A stretch of 64,000 nucleotides of DNA, from contig CAZVPI010000015.1 of the NCBI GenBank assembly GCA_964628035.1, positions 1 through 64,000 of the forward strand, written 5' to 3'. The stretch is from UBA2199 sp964628035. Its GTDB lineage: Bacteria > Acidobacteriota > Aminicenantia > UBA2199. Below are positions 43,591 through 52,816 of the stretch, piece after piece (positions within the stretch are counted from its first letter, which is position 1; every line of letters begins with the position of its first letter). A program made the translations under genes and the position numbers. The notes under the pieces are model-generated. The model was given only the letters and a program-made list of their open reading frames with translations, was not told where the DNA came from and made no database searches.

Positions 43591-44394
43591 ATGATCCAAC
43601 TCGCATCGGTCCACGAGCATCCCGCCGTCGCGGCAAGCACCGCGGCCCACGTCGCCTGCCAGGATTTTTCCTTCTTCTACGGGGACAACCCGGCGGTGAA
43701 AAACGTCACCCTGGACGTCCCCTCCTTCCAGGTCACGGCCATCATCGGGCCCAGCGGCTGCGGCAAGAGCACGCTGCTGCGTTCGATCAACCGCATGAAC
43801 GACCTGATCCCCGGCGGCCGCACCGCCGGCAAGCTGCTCTTCGACGGCCAGGACATCTACGGCCCGCGCCTGGACGTTGTCGCCCTGCGCCGGCGCATCG
43901 GCATGGTCTTCCAGAAGCCAAACCCCTTTCCCAAGTCGATCTTCAACAACGTCGCCTACGGCCGCCGGTTGCATGAAAGCCAGGACAAGGCGAAAGTCCG
44001 GGAGATCGTCGAGGCCAGCCTGCAGCGCGCCGGGCTGTGGGAGGAGGTGAAGGACCGGCTGGAGGACAACGCCCTGAGCCTGTCGGGGGGCCAGCAGCAA
44101 CGCCTGTGCATCGCCCGCGCCCTGGCCGTCGAGCCCGAGGTGCTGCTGATGGACGAGCCGACCTCGGCCCTTGACCCGCGGGCCACGGCGCGCATCGAGG
44201 ACCTGATCGCCGAGCTGCGCGGCCGCTACACCATCATCATCGTCACCCACAACATGCAGCAGGCGGCGCGCGTATCCGACCACACCGCTTTTCTTTACGA
44301 GGGCGACCTGATAGAATGGGGGCCGACGGCGCGCATGTTCACCAAGCCGGGCCAGAAGCGGACCGAGGATTACATGACCGGACGCTTCGGCTGA
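43591..44394 (+). CDS. pstB: phosphate ABC transporter ATP-binding protein
   Basis: This 267-residue ATPase has Walker A GPSGCGKST (near residue 52), Q-loop MVFQKPNPFPKSI (PstB-specific), signature LSGGQQQRLCIARALA, Walker B VLLMDEPTSALDP and the switch His in IVTHNMQQA. It powers PstCA. A 25-residue N-terminal extension precedes the fold. PstB also relays the phosphate status to PhoU and PhoR in well-studied bacteria. Confidence 0.97.
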   Translation: MIQLASVHEHPAVAASTAAHVACQDFSFFYGDNPAVKNVTLDVPSFQVTAIIGPSGCGKSTLLRSINRMNDLIPGGRTAGKLLFDGQDIYGPRLDVVALRRRIGMVFQKPNPFPKSIFNNVAYGRRLHESQDKAKVREIVEASLQRAGLWEEVKDRLEDNALSLSGGQQQRLCIARALAVEPEVLLMDEPTSALDPRATARIEDLIAELRGRYTIIIVTHNMQQAARVSDHTAFLYEGDLIEWGPTARMFTKPGQKRTEDYMTGRFG

Positions 44395-44405
44395 AGGAGG
44401 CATCC

Positions 44406-45068
44406 ATGGCCGTGCATCTGCAGAAAGAGATCGATAAGCTGAAGAAGCGCATCATCCTCTACGGCGGCATGATCGAGAAGAACCTGGAGAGCGCCATCCG
44501 CTCCATCCAGGACAAGGACGCCGAGCTGGCGCGCCGTGTCCTGGAGACCGACGACGAGGCCGACCAGTGGGAGGTCGACACCGAGGAAGAGTGCCTCAAG
44601 ATCCTGGCCCTGCACCAGCCGGTGGCCGTCGACCTGCGCTTCATCATCGCCGTGCTCAAGATCAACAACGACCTGGAGCGCATCGGCGACGAGGCGGTCA
44701 ACATCGCCGAACGCTCGCTGCGCGTCTCGCCGCTGACGCTGCCGGGCGAGGCCGTCGACTTCGCCCCCCTGTGCCGCCAGGTCCAGGAGGCGCTGCGCTC
44801 CTCGCTCGACTCCCTGGTGCGCCTGGACGCGCCGCTGGCCCACCGCGTGCGCCAGTCCGACGACGAGATCGACGAACGCGTCCACGCCCTGTTCACGCGC
44901 CTGAAGGAGGAGATCAAGAAGCACCCCGGCGACACCGACCAGCTGGTCGAGTACCTGCGCATCTGCCGCCACCTGGAGCGCATCGCCGACCATGCCACCA
45001 ACATCGCCGAGGACGTGATCTACATGGTCGAGGGCAGCATCGTCCGCCACCGCCAGGAGACGCCGTGA
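44406..45068 (+). CDS. phoU: phosphate-signalling regulator PhoU
   Basis: This 220-residue helical protein is built of two PhoU repeats, each with an E/D-x-x-x-D motif (for example LKINNDLERIGDEAVNIAER and YLRICRHLERIADHATNIAEDVIYM). It links the Pst transporter to the PhoR kinase and represses the regulon when phosphate is plentiful. GGAGG precedes ATG 44406. Its TGA overlaps the GTG of the response regulator gene. Confidence 0.95.
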   Translation: MAVHLQKEIDKLKKRIILYGGMIEKNLESAIRSIQDKDAELARRVLETDDEADQWEVDTEEECLKILALHQPVAVDLRFIIAVLKINNDLERIGDEAVNIAERSLRVSPLTLPGEAVDFAPLCRQVQEALRSSLDSLVRLDAPLAHRVRQSDDEIDERVHALFTRLKEEIKKHPGDTDQLVEYLRICRHLERIADHATNIAEDVIYMVEGSIVRHRQETP

Positions 45069-45808
45069 GCGAAGGGCGGCAGAGGCCCGCCGGCGCGGGA
45101 GCCCGGGAAGCCGCGGCCAGGACCAAGGCGGTCGTGGCCGTCGTCGACGACGAAACCGACATTCTCGAGCTCGTGCGCCTGCATCTGGAACGGGCGGGCT
45201 TCGCCGTCCGTCCCTTCGCCGCCGCCCGGCCCCTGCTGCGCTACCTGGACAAGCACCTGCCCGACCTGCTGGTCCTGGACCTGATGCTTCCCGACGGCGA
45301 CGGCCTGGAGATCTGCCAGGCGCTGAAGCGCGAGCCGCGCAGCGCCGCCCTGCCCATCCTCATCCTGACCGCCAAGGCGGAGAAGCCCGACATCGTCCTG
45401 GGACTGGAATTCGGCGCCGACGACTACCTGGTCAAGCCCTTTTCGCCCTCGGAGCTGGTGGCCCGCGTCAAGGCCATCCTGCGCCGCAGCGCCCGCCCCG
45501 GCTCCCCGGAGGGCGGCATCGTGCGCCTGGGCGACAAGCTGTCCCTCGATCCCGGCCGCCACGAAGCCCGCGTCCACGGCCGCACCGTCTCCCTGACCTC
45601 CACCGAGTTCTCCCTGCTGCTCATCCTGAGCCGCCGCCCGGGCTGGGTCTTCACCCGCGAGCAGATCCTCGACTCCCTGTGGGGCGACGAGAAGGACGTC
45701 ATCGACCGCACCGTCGACGTGCACATCCGCCACCTGCGCGAAAAGCTGGGCGACGCCGGATCGCTGATCAAGAACATCCGCGGCGTGGGCTACAAGATCG
45801 AATCATGA
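45065..45808 (+). CDS. phoB: OmpR-family response regulator, PhoB/PhoP type
   Basis: This is a 247-residue protein starting at GTG 45065. After a 20-residue basic lead the receiver domain carries the acidic pair VVDDE, the phospho-acceptor Asp in LLVLDLMLPDGDG, and the Lys in YLVKPFSP. A winged-helix DNA-binding domain follows (LTSTEFSLLLILSRRPGWVFTREQILDSLWG, DVHIRHLREKLG). It should bind the 11-bp-phased Pho box at 39073-39168. Translation is coupled on both sides: GTGA with phoU, ATGA with phoR. Confidence 0.93.
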   Translation: MSEGRQRPAGAGAREAAARTKAVVAVVDDETDILELVRLHLERAGFAVRPFAAARPLLRYLDKHLPDLLVLDLMLPDGDGLEICQALKREPRSAALPILILTAKAEKPDIVLGLEFGADDYLVKPFSPSELVARVKAILRRSARPGSPEGGIVRLGDKLSLDPGRHEARVHGRTVSLTSTEFSLLLILSRRPGWVFTREQILDSLWGDEKDVIDRTVDVHIRHLREKLGDAGSLIKNIRGVGYKIES

Positions 45809-47532
45809 GAACCAGGCTGTTCTGGAAGTTGTTCATCGGCTTCTCGCTCTTCAGCGTCGTCATGGCCCTGGCCTTCTACGGCCTGGTCATGGGCCAGGCC
45901 CGGGGCTTCTACCTGCAGGCCAAGGAGGAGTCCCTGGCCAAGCTGGGGAGCCTGGTCGGCTCCGAGCTGGCCGCCGGCTGGCCGCGACTCGATGCGGCCG
46001 CATTGCAGGCCCTGGTGGCGACGAAGGGCCGGCAAGCAGGGGTGCGCCTCACCGTCATCGATCCCCGCGGCGTCGTCCTGGCCGACTCCCTCACCGACCC
46101 CGTTGCCATGCAGAACCACGCCGACCGGCCGGAGATCGCCGCCGCCCTGTCGGGAAAATCACGATCCGAAACCCATTTCAGCTTCACCCTGCGCGAGCGC
46201 ATGATGTACCACGCCCTGCCCTTGAGCAGCGGCGGCCGGCGGGTGGCCGCCCTGCGCCTGAGCTTCTTCGTCCGCGACTTCGACCGCGAGTTCGCCCCCT
46301 GGCGCGGCCGGGTCACCCTGGTGCTGGGGCTGCTGCTGGGGATGGCGCTCCTGCTCTCGCTGCTGCTGTCCCGCAACCTGGCCCGGCCGCTGAACGAGCT
46401 GGCCGCGGCCGCCCGGGGCGTCGCCTCGGGGCGGCTGGATGCCCGCATCGACCCGCGCCGCCGCGATGAGATCGGCCAGCTGGCCCGCGACTTCAACCGC
46501 ATGGTCGAGGAGCAGGCGCGCCTGCTCGAGGAGATGCGCCTCGGCCGCCAGGAACTGGAGACCGTCCTGGCGTCGCTGGCGGACGGGCTGCTGGTCCTCG
46601 ACGGCCGGGAGCGGATCGTGCGCGCCGGGCCGAGCTTCTGCCGCCTGGCCGGCGACGATAACCCCGTGGGCAAGCCGTTCTGGGAGGTCCTGCGCCATGC
46701 CGAGTTCGCCGATCTGGTGCGTCGCGCCGCCGCCGCCAGCCTGCACGCCGAACTGGAGATCGGCGGCCGCGGCTATTTCGTCACGCTGGCGCCGCTGCCC
46801 GACGGCCGGGGCACGGTCGTCACCTTCCACGACCTGTCCGACTCGCGGCGCCTGGCCCGGCAGAAGAAGGACTTGGTGGCTTCCGTCTCCCACGAGCTGC
46901 GTACGCCGCTGACGGCCATCAAGGGCTATGCCGAAACGCTGCTGGAGGGGGCCGCCGGCGACGAGCGCCGCTACCTGGAGGTGATCGCGCGCAACACCGA
47001 CCGCCTCATCGAGATGGTCGGCGACCTGCTGACACTCTCCGAGCTGGAGGAGCGGGGCAGGCGCCTGGAGCTCGGGCCGATCGACTGGGCCGGCCTGCTG
47101 CAGGACGTGGCGGCCCTGTTCGAGAAGCGGGTGCGCGAAAAGGGGCTCGAGCTGCGCCTGCAGCCTCCGCCGGCCGGCGAGGCGGCCCGCTTCCGCGGCG
47201 ACCGCTTCCGTCTCGAGCAGATGCTGGTCAACCTGCTGGACAACGCCGTCAAGTACACCGAAAAGGGCGCCATCGCCGTGCGCGTCGCCGTCGAGGCGGA
47301 ACGGCTGGTGCTGGAAGTCCGCGACAGCGGCGCCGGCATCGCCTCCGAGCACCTGGAGCGCATCTTCGAGCGCTTCTATGTCGCCGACCCGGCCCGTTCG
47401 CGGCAGACGGGCGGCACCGGGCTGGGCCTGGCCATCGTCAAGCACATCGTCCGGCTCCACGGCGGCGAGATCGCCGTGCAGAGCAGGCCCGGCGCGGGCA
47501 CCCTCTTCACCGTCCGTCTGCCCCTGGGCTGA
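45805..47532 (+). CDS. phoR: sensor histidine kinase, PhoR type
   Basis: This is a 575-residue kinase. Helix 1 (residues 8-28), a periplasmic segment (30-165), helix 2 (about 170-192), HAMP (190-245), PAS (about 250-345), HisKA with phospho-His in SVSHELRTPLTAIKGY near 364, and a HATPase domain with NLLDNAVKY and GTGLGLAIVKHI. The domain order fits PhoR-like kinases. The sizeable periplasmic region means it could also sense something directly, beyond the Pst-PhoU signal. It is the last gene of the phosphate operon and lies next to its regulator. Confidence 0.92.
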   Translation: MRTRLFWKLFIGFSLFSVVMALAFYGLVMGQARGFYLQAKEESLAKLGSLVGSELAAGWPRLDAAALQALVATKGRQAGVRLTVIDPRGVVLADSLTDPVAMQNHADRPEIAAALSGKSRSETHFSFTLRERMMYHALPLSSGGRRVAALRLSFFVRDFDREFAPWRGRVTLVLGLLLGMALLLSLLLSRNLARPLNELAAAARGVASGRLDARIDPRRRDEIGQLARDFNRMVEEQARLLEEMRLGRQELETVLASLADGLLVLDGRERIVRAGPSFCRLAGDDNPVGKPFWEVLRHAEFADLVRRAAAASLHAELEIGGRGYFVTLAPLPDGRGTVVTFHDLSDSRRLARQKKDLVASVSHELRTPLTAIKGYAETLLEGAAGDERRYLEVIARNTDRLIEMVGDLLTLSELEERGRRLELGPIDWAGLLQDVAALFEKRVREKGLELRLQPPPAGEAARFRGDRFRLEQMLVNLLDNAVKYTEKGAIAVRVAVEAERLVLEVRDSGAGIASEHLERIFERFYVADPARSRQTGGTGLGLAIVKHIVRLHGGEIAVQSRPGAGTLFTVRLPLG

Positions 47533-47557
47533 AAACCCGGACAGTTCCCGCTGCGTG

Positions 47558-47586
47558 TTGAAAAGCGCCGCTTCTTGCACTATCAT
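47558..47586 (+). promoter_or_regulatory. promoter of the SBP-SBP-kinase operon, apparently leaderless
   Basis: TTGAAA (47558-47563), a 17-bp spacer and TATCAT (47581-47586) are followed 8 bp later by ATG 47595. No Shine-Dalgarno fits between. Confidence 0.7.
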
Positions 47587-47594
47587 CTTGGGTA

Positions 47595-49085
47595 ATGAGA
47601 TTGACGGCGCTGCTGACGATGGTGCTGCTGGCGGCCCTGCCCGCCCCCGGCGCCGACGACATCCTCATCTACCTGAGGCCCGCCGACGCCATCAACCTTA
47701 ACCCCTGGCAGGCCGACGACTTCTACTCCAACGAGGTCGCCGCCAACCTGTTCGAGGGGCTGGTGCGCTTCCAGAGGAACTCCGTCGCCGTCGAACCCTG
47801 CCTGGCCGTCTCCTGGAAGATCGGCGACCAGGGCCGCCTCTGGCAGTTCACCCTGCGCCACGGCGTGCGCTTCCACGACGGCACGCCCTTCGACGCCCAG
47901 GCGGTGGTCCATTCCTTCCAATGCCGCCTGCGGTTGGGGCAGACGGCCTACCAGCGCCTGAGCGTTCTCTTTTCCTACATCAAGAGCGTGCGTGCGCTGG
48001 GATCGCACCAGGTGGAGATCCTCCTCGACCGCCCCTACGCCCCCTTCCTCGTCGCCCTGGCCGACTCGGCCGCCTTCATCCAGCCGCCGGCCTCGACCCA
48101 GCCGTCGTTCAAGCCCGTCGGCACCGGGCCCTTCCGCCTGGCCGGTTGGTCCAGGAACCGCTCGCTGATCCTGACCCGCTTCGAGGCCTACTGGGGCGAG
48201 AAACCCGGGGTGGAGAAGGTGATCTTCAAGAGGATGCCCGATTCCCTGGGCCGGCTGCTGCAGATCCGCAACGGCAGCGCCGACCTGACCGCCATCCAGT
48301 CGGGGAAGGAATACTCCGAGCTCTCCCTGCGCGGCGATATCCGCATCCTCAGCAACCCCTCCCTGTCCACCCATTACCTTGGCTTCAACACCCGCCGCCC
48401 TCCTTTCGACCGCGTGGCGGTGCGCTCGGCCGTGCGCCACCTCATCCCCAAGGGGAACATGGTCAAGAAGATCTTCCAGAACCTGGCGCAGCCGGCGCTT
48501 GCGCCCCTGCCGCCGTCCATGCTGCCCCAGGAAGAGATCGAGGAGCGCTTCGACCCGGCCGCCGCCCGCCAGCTGCTGCGAGCGGCCGGCCTGGGCAGAG
48601 GCTTCTCCTGCTCGCTCTATTTCGCCGAGGGCCAGCCCGGCATCCAGGAGCTCGTCGACCTGCTGGCGCTCATGGCCCGCAACTCCGGCATCACCGTGCG
48701 CAAGGTGCGCATGCCGTTCTCCGAACTGGTCAAGGCCGCCAGCCGCGGCGAGCACGACATGCTGATCCTGGGCTGGTCCTCCGGCCCTGACCCCGATTTT
48801 TTCCTCACTCCGCTGTTCACCCTGACCCCGGGCAACCGCAACCGCTTTTTCTACGACAACCCGGAGCTGGCCCGCCTGCTCGACCGCGGCCAGGTCACGC
48901 GCGAAGGACCCGAGCGCCAGCGCATCTATCTGGAGGCGCTGGACATCCTGCGCAAGGACGTCCCCTGGGTGCCGCTCTTCCATCTGATCGACAACCTCGC
49001 CTGCCGCCGCAGCGTCACCGGCCTTTTCTTCACGCCCCTGGGGCAGGTGATCTTCCGCGAAGCCAAAAAGGAGCCCGTGAAATGA
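47595..49085 (+). CDS. periplasmic solute-binding protein, family 5 (peptide/nickel type), first of two
   Basis: This is a 496-residue protein with a signal peptide (residues 1-20). The family-5 blocks ADDFYSNEVAANLFEGLVRF, FTLRHGVRFHDGTPFDAQAVV, PVGTGPFRLAGW and DMLILGWSSGPDPDFFLTP are all present. Such proteins bind oligopeptides, sugars or metals in the periplasm. No lipobox is seen. No permease or ATPase gene lies nearby; instead a second binding protein and a histidine kinase follow with ATGA overlaps, which points to a sensing role. Confidence 0.9.
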   Translation: MRLTALLTMVLLAALPAPGADDILIYLRPADAINLNPWQADDFYSNEVAANLFEGLVRFQRNSVAVEPCLAVSWKIGDQGRLWQFTLRHGVRFHDGTPFDAQAVVHSFQCRLRLGQTAYQRLSVLFSYIKSVRALGSHQVEILLDRPYAPFLVALADSAAFIQPPASTQPSFKPVGTGPFRLAGWSRNRSLILTRFEAYWGEKPGVEKVIFKRMPDSLGRLLQIRNGSADLTAIQSGKEYSELSLRGDIRILSNPSLSTHYLGFNTRRPPFDRVAVRSAVRHLIPKGNMVKKIFQNLAQPALAPLPPSMLPQEEIEERFDPAAARQLLRAAGLGRGFSCSLYFAEGQPGIQELVDLLALMARNSGITVRKVRMPFSELVKAASRGEHDMLILGWSSGPDPDFFLTPLFTLTPGNRNRFFYDNPELARLLDRGQVTREGPERQRIYLEALDILRKDVPWVPLFHLIDNLACRRSVTGLFFTPLGQVIFREAKKEPVK

Positions 49086-50617
49086 AACTATTCCGCATCG
49101 GCCGGACGCTTCCGGCCCTGCTGCTGTGCCTGGCGGCGCCCCTGGCCGCCGCCAACACGGTGCGCGGCGGCAGCATCGCCGAGCCCCTCACCCTGGACCC
49201 GGCCCGCGCCTGGGACGACACCTCCGCCTTCTACGTCGCCAACCTGTACGACACCCTGGTGCGCTTCAACCCGCGCAGCCTGCGCATCGAGCCGCACCTG
49301 GCCAGCCGCTGGCAGACCAGTCCCGACGGCCTGACCTGGACCTTCCATCTGCGCCGCAACGTGCGCTTCCACGACGGCACGCCCTTCGATGCCGACGCCG
49401 TGGTCTTCAGCTTCCGGCGGCAGATGGACCCGGCCAACCCCAAGCGCCGCGAGGAATTCCCGCTCTTCCACGAGATTTTCACCCTGCTGGCCGAGGTGCG
49501 CCGGCTCGACGCCCAGCGCGTGCAGTTCGTCCTGCAGGAGCCCTTCTTTCCCTTCCTGGCCGCGCTGACCTCCGATTGCGCCGCCATCGTCTCGCCCGCC
49601 GCCGTCGCCAGGCACGGCGCCGACTTCGCCCGCCGGCCGGTGGGCACCGGCCCCTACAAGCTGGACTCCTGGCTGCCGGGCAAGCGCCTGGTGCTGGCGG
49701 CGAACCCCGGCTACTGGCGCGGCCGGCCGAAGATCGACGAGTACGTCGACACCGTCGAAACCCAGGCCGAGCTGCTGGGCAGGCATTTCGAGGAGGGAAG
49801 GATCGACATCCTGACCACCTACTCCATCTCCAGAATGGCTTCCTACCGCAAGAAGGACTGGGTGCGCATCAGTTCCGAGCCCCTGTACTCGGTGACCTTC
49901 CTGGTGATCAACTCCTCGCGGCCGGCCCTGGGCAGCCGGGCCGTGCGCCAGGCCCTGGCCCACGCCTGGGATCCGCGCTTCCTGAAGCTGGTTTTCCAGG
50001 ACCACGTGTTGCCCATCCAGACGCTGCTGCCGCCCGGCCTGGTCCCCTCCGACGCCGCGGCCAAGCCGGCCCTGGGCTTCTCCCTGGACAAGACCCGCCA
50101 ACTGCTCCGCCAGGAGGGCTGGAAGGCCGATCGGCCGCTGGAGATGCTGGTGAACCGCCAGGAAGGCCTCTTCTTCCAGGTGCTCACCATGTACGCGCGC
50201 AACCTGAAGCAGGCCGGCGTGCAGCTGCGCCTCACCCGCCTCGATGCAGGCGAATACGCCCGGCGCGTGGCGGCCAACGACTACGACCTGGCCTACTCGA
50301 GCTGGATCGCCGACTATCCCGATCCCGACAGCATGCTCTACCCGATCCTGTCCAGCGAGCTCGAGCAGCAGGGCTTCGCCACCGCCGCCAGCAGCCGGCG
50401 CCGCGACCTGCAGCAGCGGCTGGTCGGCGCCCGCCGCGAAAGCGATCCCCGCCGGCGCCTGCGCACCTACCTGGAGATCGACCGCGCCCTGGTCAACGAC
50501 GGCCTGGTCCTGCCCGTCTACCAGGCCAAGCGCGTCATCCTCTTCAACCGCAAGCTGGGCGGCATCGGGCCCAACCCCCTGGGCAAGCTGCTGCTCTATG
50601 ACCTGCAGGCGCCATGA
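49082..50617 (+). CDS. periplasmic solute-binding protein, family 5, second of two
   Basis: This is a 511-residue protein with a signal peptide (1-24, ending LAAA). It contains GSIAEPLTLDPARAWDDTSAF, FHLRRNVRFHDGTPFDADAVVFSF, PVGTGPYKLDSWLPGKRL and YDLAYSSWIADYPDPDSMLYP, the standard family-5 features. It is clearly a paralogue of the first protein but diverged, so the two may bind different ligands or act as a pair. ATG 49082 overlaps the previous stop and its own stop overlaps the kinase start. Confidence 0.91.
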   Translation: MKLFRIGRTLPALLLCLAAPLAAANTVRGGSIAEPLTLDPARAWDDTSAFYVANLYDTLVRFNPRSLRIEPHLASRWQTSPDGLTWTFHLRRNVRFHDGTPFDADAVVFSFRRQMDPANPKRREEFPLFHEIFTLLAEVRRLDAQRVQFVLQEPFFPFLAALTSDCAAIVSPAAVARHGADFARRPVGTGPYKLDSWLPGKRLVLAANPGYWRGRPKIDEYVDTVETQAELLGRHFEEGRIDILTTYSISRMASYRKKDWVRISSEPLYSVTFLVINSSRPALGSRAVRQALAHAWDPRFLKLVFQDHVLPIQTLLPPGLVPSDAAAKPALGFSLDKTRQLLRQEGWKADRPLEMLVNRQEGLFFQVLTMYARNLKQAGVQLRLTRLDAGEYARRVAANDYDLAYSSWIADYPDPDSMLYPILSSELEQQGFATAASSRRRDLQQRLVGARRESDPRRRLRTYLEIDRALVNDGLVLPVYQAKRVILFNRKLGGIGPNPLGKLLLYDLQAP

Positions 50618-52728
50618 AGATCCGCACCAAGCTGCTGCTGTCGCTGATCTTCGTCGCCGTCGTGTCGATCGTCCTCTCGCTCAACTTCGCGATCCTGTCC
50701 ATCTCCAAGCGCTACGAGCGGACCGCCCGCGAGCAGGCCGCCGGCGCCCGCAAGGCGGCCGAGAACGTGTTCCTGGAGAACCTGGGCGATCTGGTGCGCA
50801 AGGCCCTGTTCCTGTCGGAGTTGAAGGAGGTCATCGAGAACACGGAGAACCTGGACGAGCTGGCCATGGCGCTGGAGTTCAAGAACTTCTTTTTCTCCAA
50901 CACCAACATCAAGATCCTCAATCCCGCCAACCGCATCTCGCTCAGCCACGACAACGCCTCGTCCAGCACCATCTCGCCGACCAACCAGGACAAGGTGCCG
51001 CTGCTGAACAGCCGCCGCGACCCGCTCATACGCGACGCCGGCGTCTTCCTGGTCGATGGCCGCCTGTGCCTGGCCGCCATTTCCCCCATCATCGACCAGG
51101 AAACCTTCGGCCTGAAGGGCTTCACCCTGCTGGAGATCCCCTTCAACCTGGAGTTCGCCGACCAGATCAAGGAGAAGAGCAAGGCCGAGATCCTGCTCTA
51201 CGTCGAGGGCCGCCCCTTCACCTCCACCCTCACCGACGAGGACGGCGACATGGTCTTCCCGGCGCCGGCCCTGCTGCGCGCGCACGAGGCGGTGCGCCTC
51301 CTGCCCGGCGGCGACCGTTACCTGATCGAGTCCTTCGCCGTGGAGGACTTCCACAAGAAGCCGGTGGGCGAGATCTTCATCGGCGTCGACATCGAGAACA
51401 TCCTGGCCGCCAAGCAGGTCAGCATCGCCAGCCTGCTGTACCTGTCGCTGCTGATCGGCCTGATCGTCATCGTGACCAGCTTCCTGCTGGGGCGCCGCCT
51501 GGCCTCCCCGATCGACACCCTGGCCCGCGGCGCCGAGGCCATCGCCGCCGGCAATTACGACGTGCACATGCCGCTGCACTCCCGGGACGAGATCGGCGGG
51601 CTGGCCAACGCCTTCAACAAGATGTCGGAATCGCTGAAGGTCCAGCGCGACGAGATCCGCGAGCTGCAGCAGTTCTTCGCCAGCATCGTCGAGCACTCGC
51701 CGTCGGCCATCGTCATCGGCAACGAGAGCGCCGAGGGCATCGCCATGAACCCCGCGGCCGAGAAGCTGCTGGGGCGTTCCCTGGAGGAGATCAAGGGCCG
51801 GCCGCTGTTCGAGGCGCTGCCGGCCTTCGCGCCGCTGAAGGACGACTACGTCAAGGTCCTGCTCAGCGGCACGCCCCGCTTCCATGACAACTATTCGCTG
51901 GTCAGCGAGAGCGAGGGGGAAAGAACCCTGCGCCTGACCCTGTACAAGATCCCGCTGGCCAACACCCAGGCGGCGGTGCTGCAGTTCGAGGACATCAGCG
52001 AAAAGTTCGAGCTCGAGGAGCGCCTGGTCCACGCCCAGAAGCTCGGCACCCTCGGCGAGCTCCTCAGCCGCTTCACCCATGAGTTCAACAACCTGATGAC
52101 CAGCCTGCTGGGACACCTGAACCTGCTCAAGCGCGACATGGGCGAGCGGCATCCCCTGGCCAAGCGCGCCCAGCTGATCGAGGACGTGGCCCTGCGCGCC
52201 CACGCCCTGGGCAAGGACATCTTGGATTTTTCGCGCCGTGAAAAGCTGAAACGGGAGGCGCTGAACGTCCGCGACTCGGTCGAGACGGTGCTCAACCTGC
52301 TGGGCAAGACCGTGCTCAAGCGCATCGAGGTGGAGAACACCGTCGCCGGCGGCGACCTGACCGTGCTGATGAACCGCGAGAAGCTCCTGCTGGCGCTGTT
52401 CAACATCCTCATCAACGCCAAGGACGCCATCCTCGAGGCCGGGCGCGAACAGGGGCTGATCCGCATCAGCGCCGACCGCGTCTTCGAGCATCGCACGCAG
52501 CGCAACTACGTGCGCATCCGCATCAGCGACAACGGCAACGGCATCGACGACAAGATCCTCGGCAGGATCTTCGAGCCCTACTTCACCACCAAGGGCCAGA
52601 AGGGGACCGGCCAGGGGCTGACCACGGTCAAGGAGATCGTCGAGGAGAACTCGGGCTGGATCGAGATCGAGGCCAAGAAGGGGATCGGCACCTCCTTCAT
52701 CCTGTTCCTGCCCGAGCATGCGCTGTAA
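50614..52728 (+). CDS. membrane sensor histidine kinase (NtrB/ATP-domain type) coupled to two binding proteins
   Basis: This is a 704-residue kinase. Helix 1 (residues 8-28) and helix 2 (about 270-292) enclose an extracytoplasmic sensor domain of roughly 240 residues. HAMP (about 295-345), PAS (about 355-455), a HisKA-type helix with phospho-His in FTHEFNNLMTSLLGHL (near 488) and a HATPase domain (NILINAKDAI, DNGNGIDDKI, KGTGQGLTTVKEI) follow. The HEFNN box resembles NtrB-type kinases, which often pair with sigma-54 activators. No response regulator is adjacent. Coupling to two solute-binding proteins suggests they present a ligand to the sensor domain. Confidence 0.9.
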   Translation: MKIRTKLLLSLIFVAVVSIVLSLNFAILSISKRYERTAREQAAGARKAAENVFLENLGDLVRKALFLSELKEVIENTENLDELAMALEFKNFFFSNTNIKILNPANRISLSHDNASSSTISPTNQDKVPLLNSRRDPLIRDAGVFLVDGRLCLAAISPIIDQETFGLKGFTLLEIPFNLEFADQIKEKSKAEILLYVEGRPFTSTLTDEDGDMVFPAPALLRAHEAVRLLPGGDRYLIESFAVEDFHKKPVGEIFIGVDIENILAAKQVSIASLLYLSLLIGLIVIVTSFLLGRRLASPIDTLARGAEAIAAGNYDVHMPLHSRDEIGGLANAFNKMSESLKVQRDEIRELQQFFASIVEHSPSAIVIGNESAEGIAMNPAAEKLLGRSLEEIKGRPLFEALPAFAPLKDDYVKVLLSGTPRFHDNYSLVSESEGERTLRLTLYKIPLANTQAAVLQFEDISEKFELEERLVHAQKLGTLGELLSRFTHEFNNLMTSLLGHLNLLKRDMGERHPLAKRAQLIEDVALRAHALGKDILDFSRREKLKREALNVRDSVETVLNLLGKTVLKRIEVENTVAGGDLTVLMNREKLLLALFNILINAKDAILEAGREQGLIRISADRVFEHRTQRNYVRIRISDNGNGIDDKILGRIFEPYFTTKGQKGTGQGLTTVKEIVEENSGWIEIEAKKGIGTSFILFLPEHAL

Positions 52729-52735
52729 TCCCGCG

Positions 52736-52745
52736 TGACGCGTCA
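52736..52745. promoter_or_regulatory. TGACGCGTCA palindrome upstream of a promoter
   Basis: Same 10-bp palindrome as at 3814 and 60207. It ends 33 bp before the TTGACT of the next promoter. Confidence 0.4.
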
Positions 52746-52778
52746 AGGGTCACGGGAGATTCGTCCAGGGGCCGAAAA

Positions 52779-52807
52779 TTGACTTTGCCCCGTGAAACCG
52801 GTACCAT
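52779..52807 (+). promoter_or_regulatory. promoter of the flippase-NrdR-Lon operon, apparently leaderless
   Basis: TTGACT (52779-52784), a 17-bp spacer and TACCAT (52802-52807) stand 9 bp before ATG 52817. No Shine-Dalgarno is present in the 9-bp gap. Confidence 0.65.
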
Positions 52808-52816
52808 GCGCTGTAG

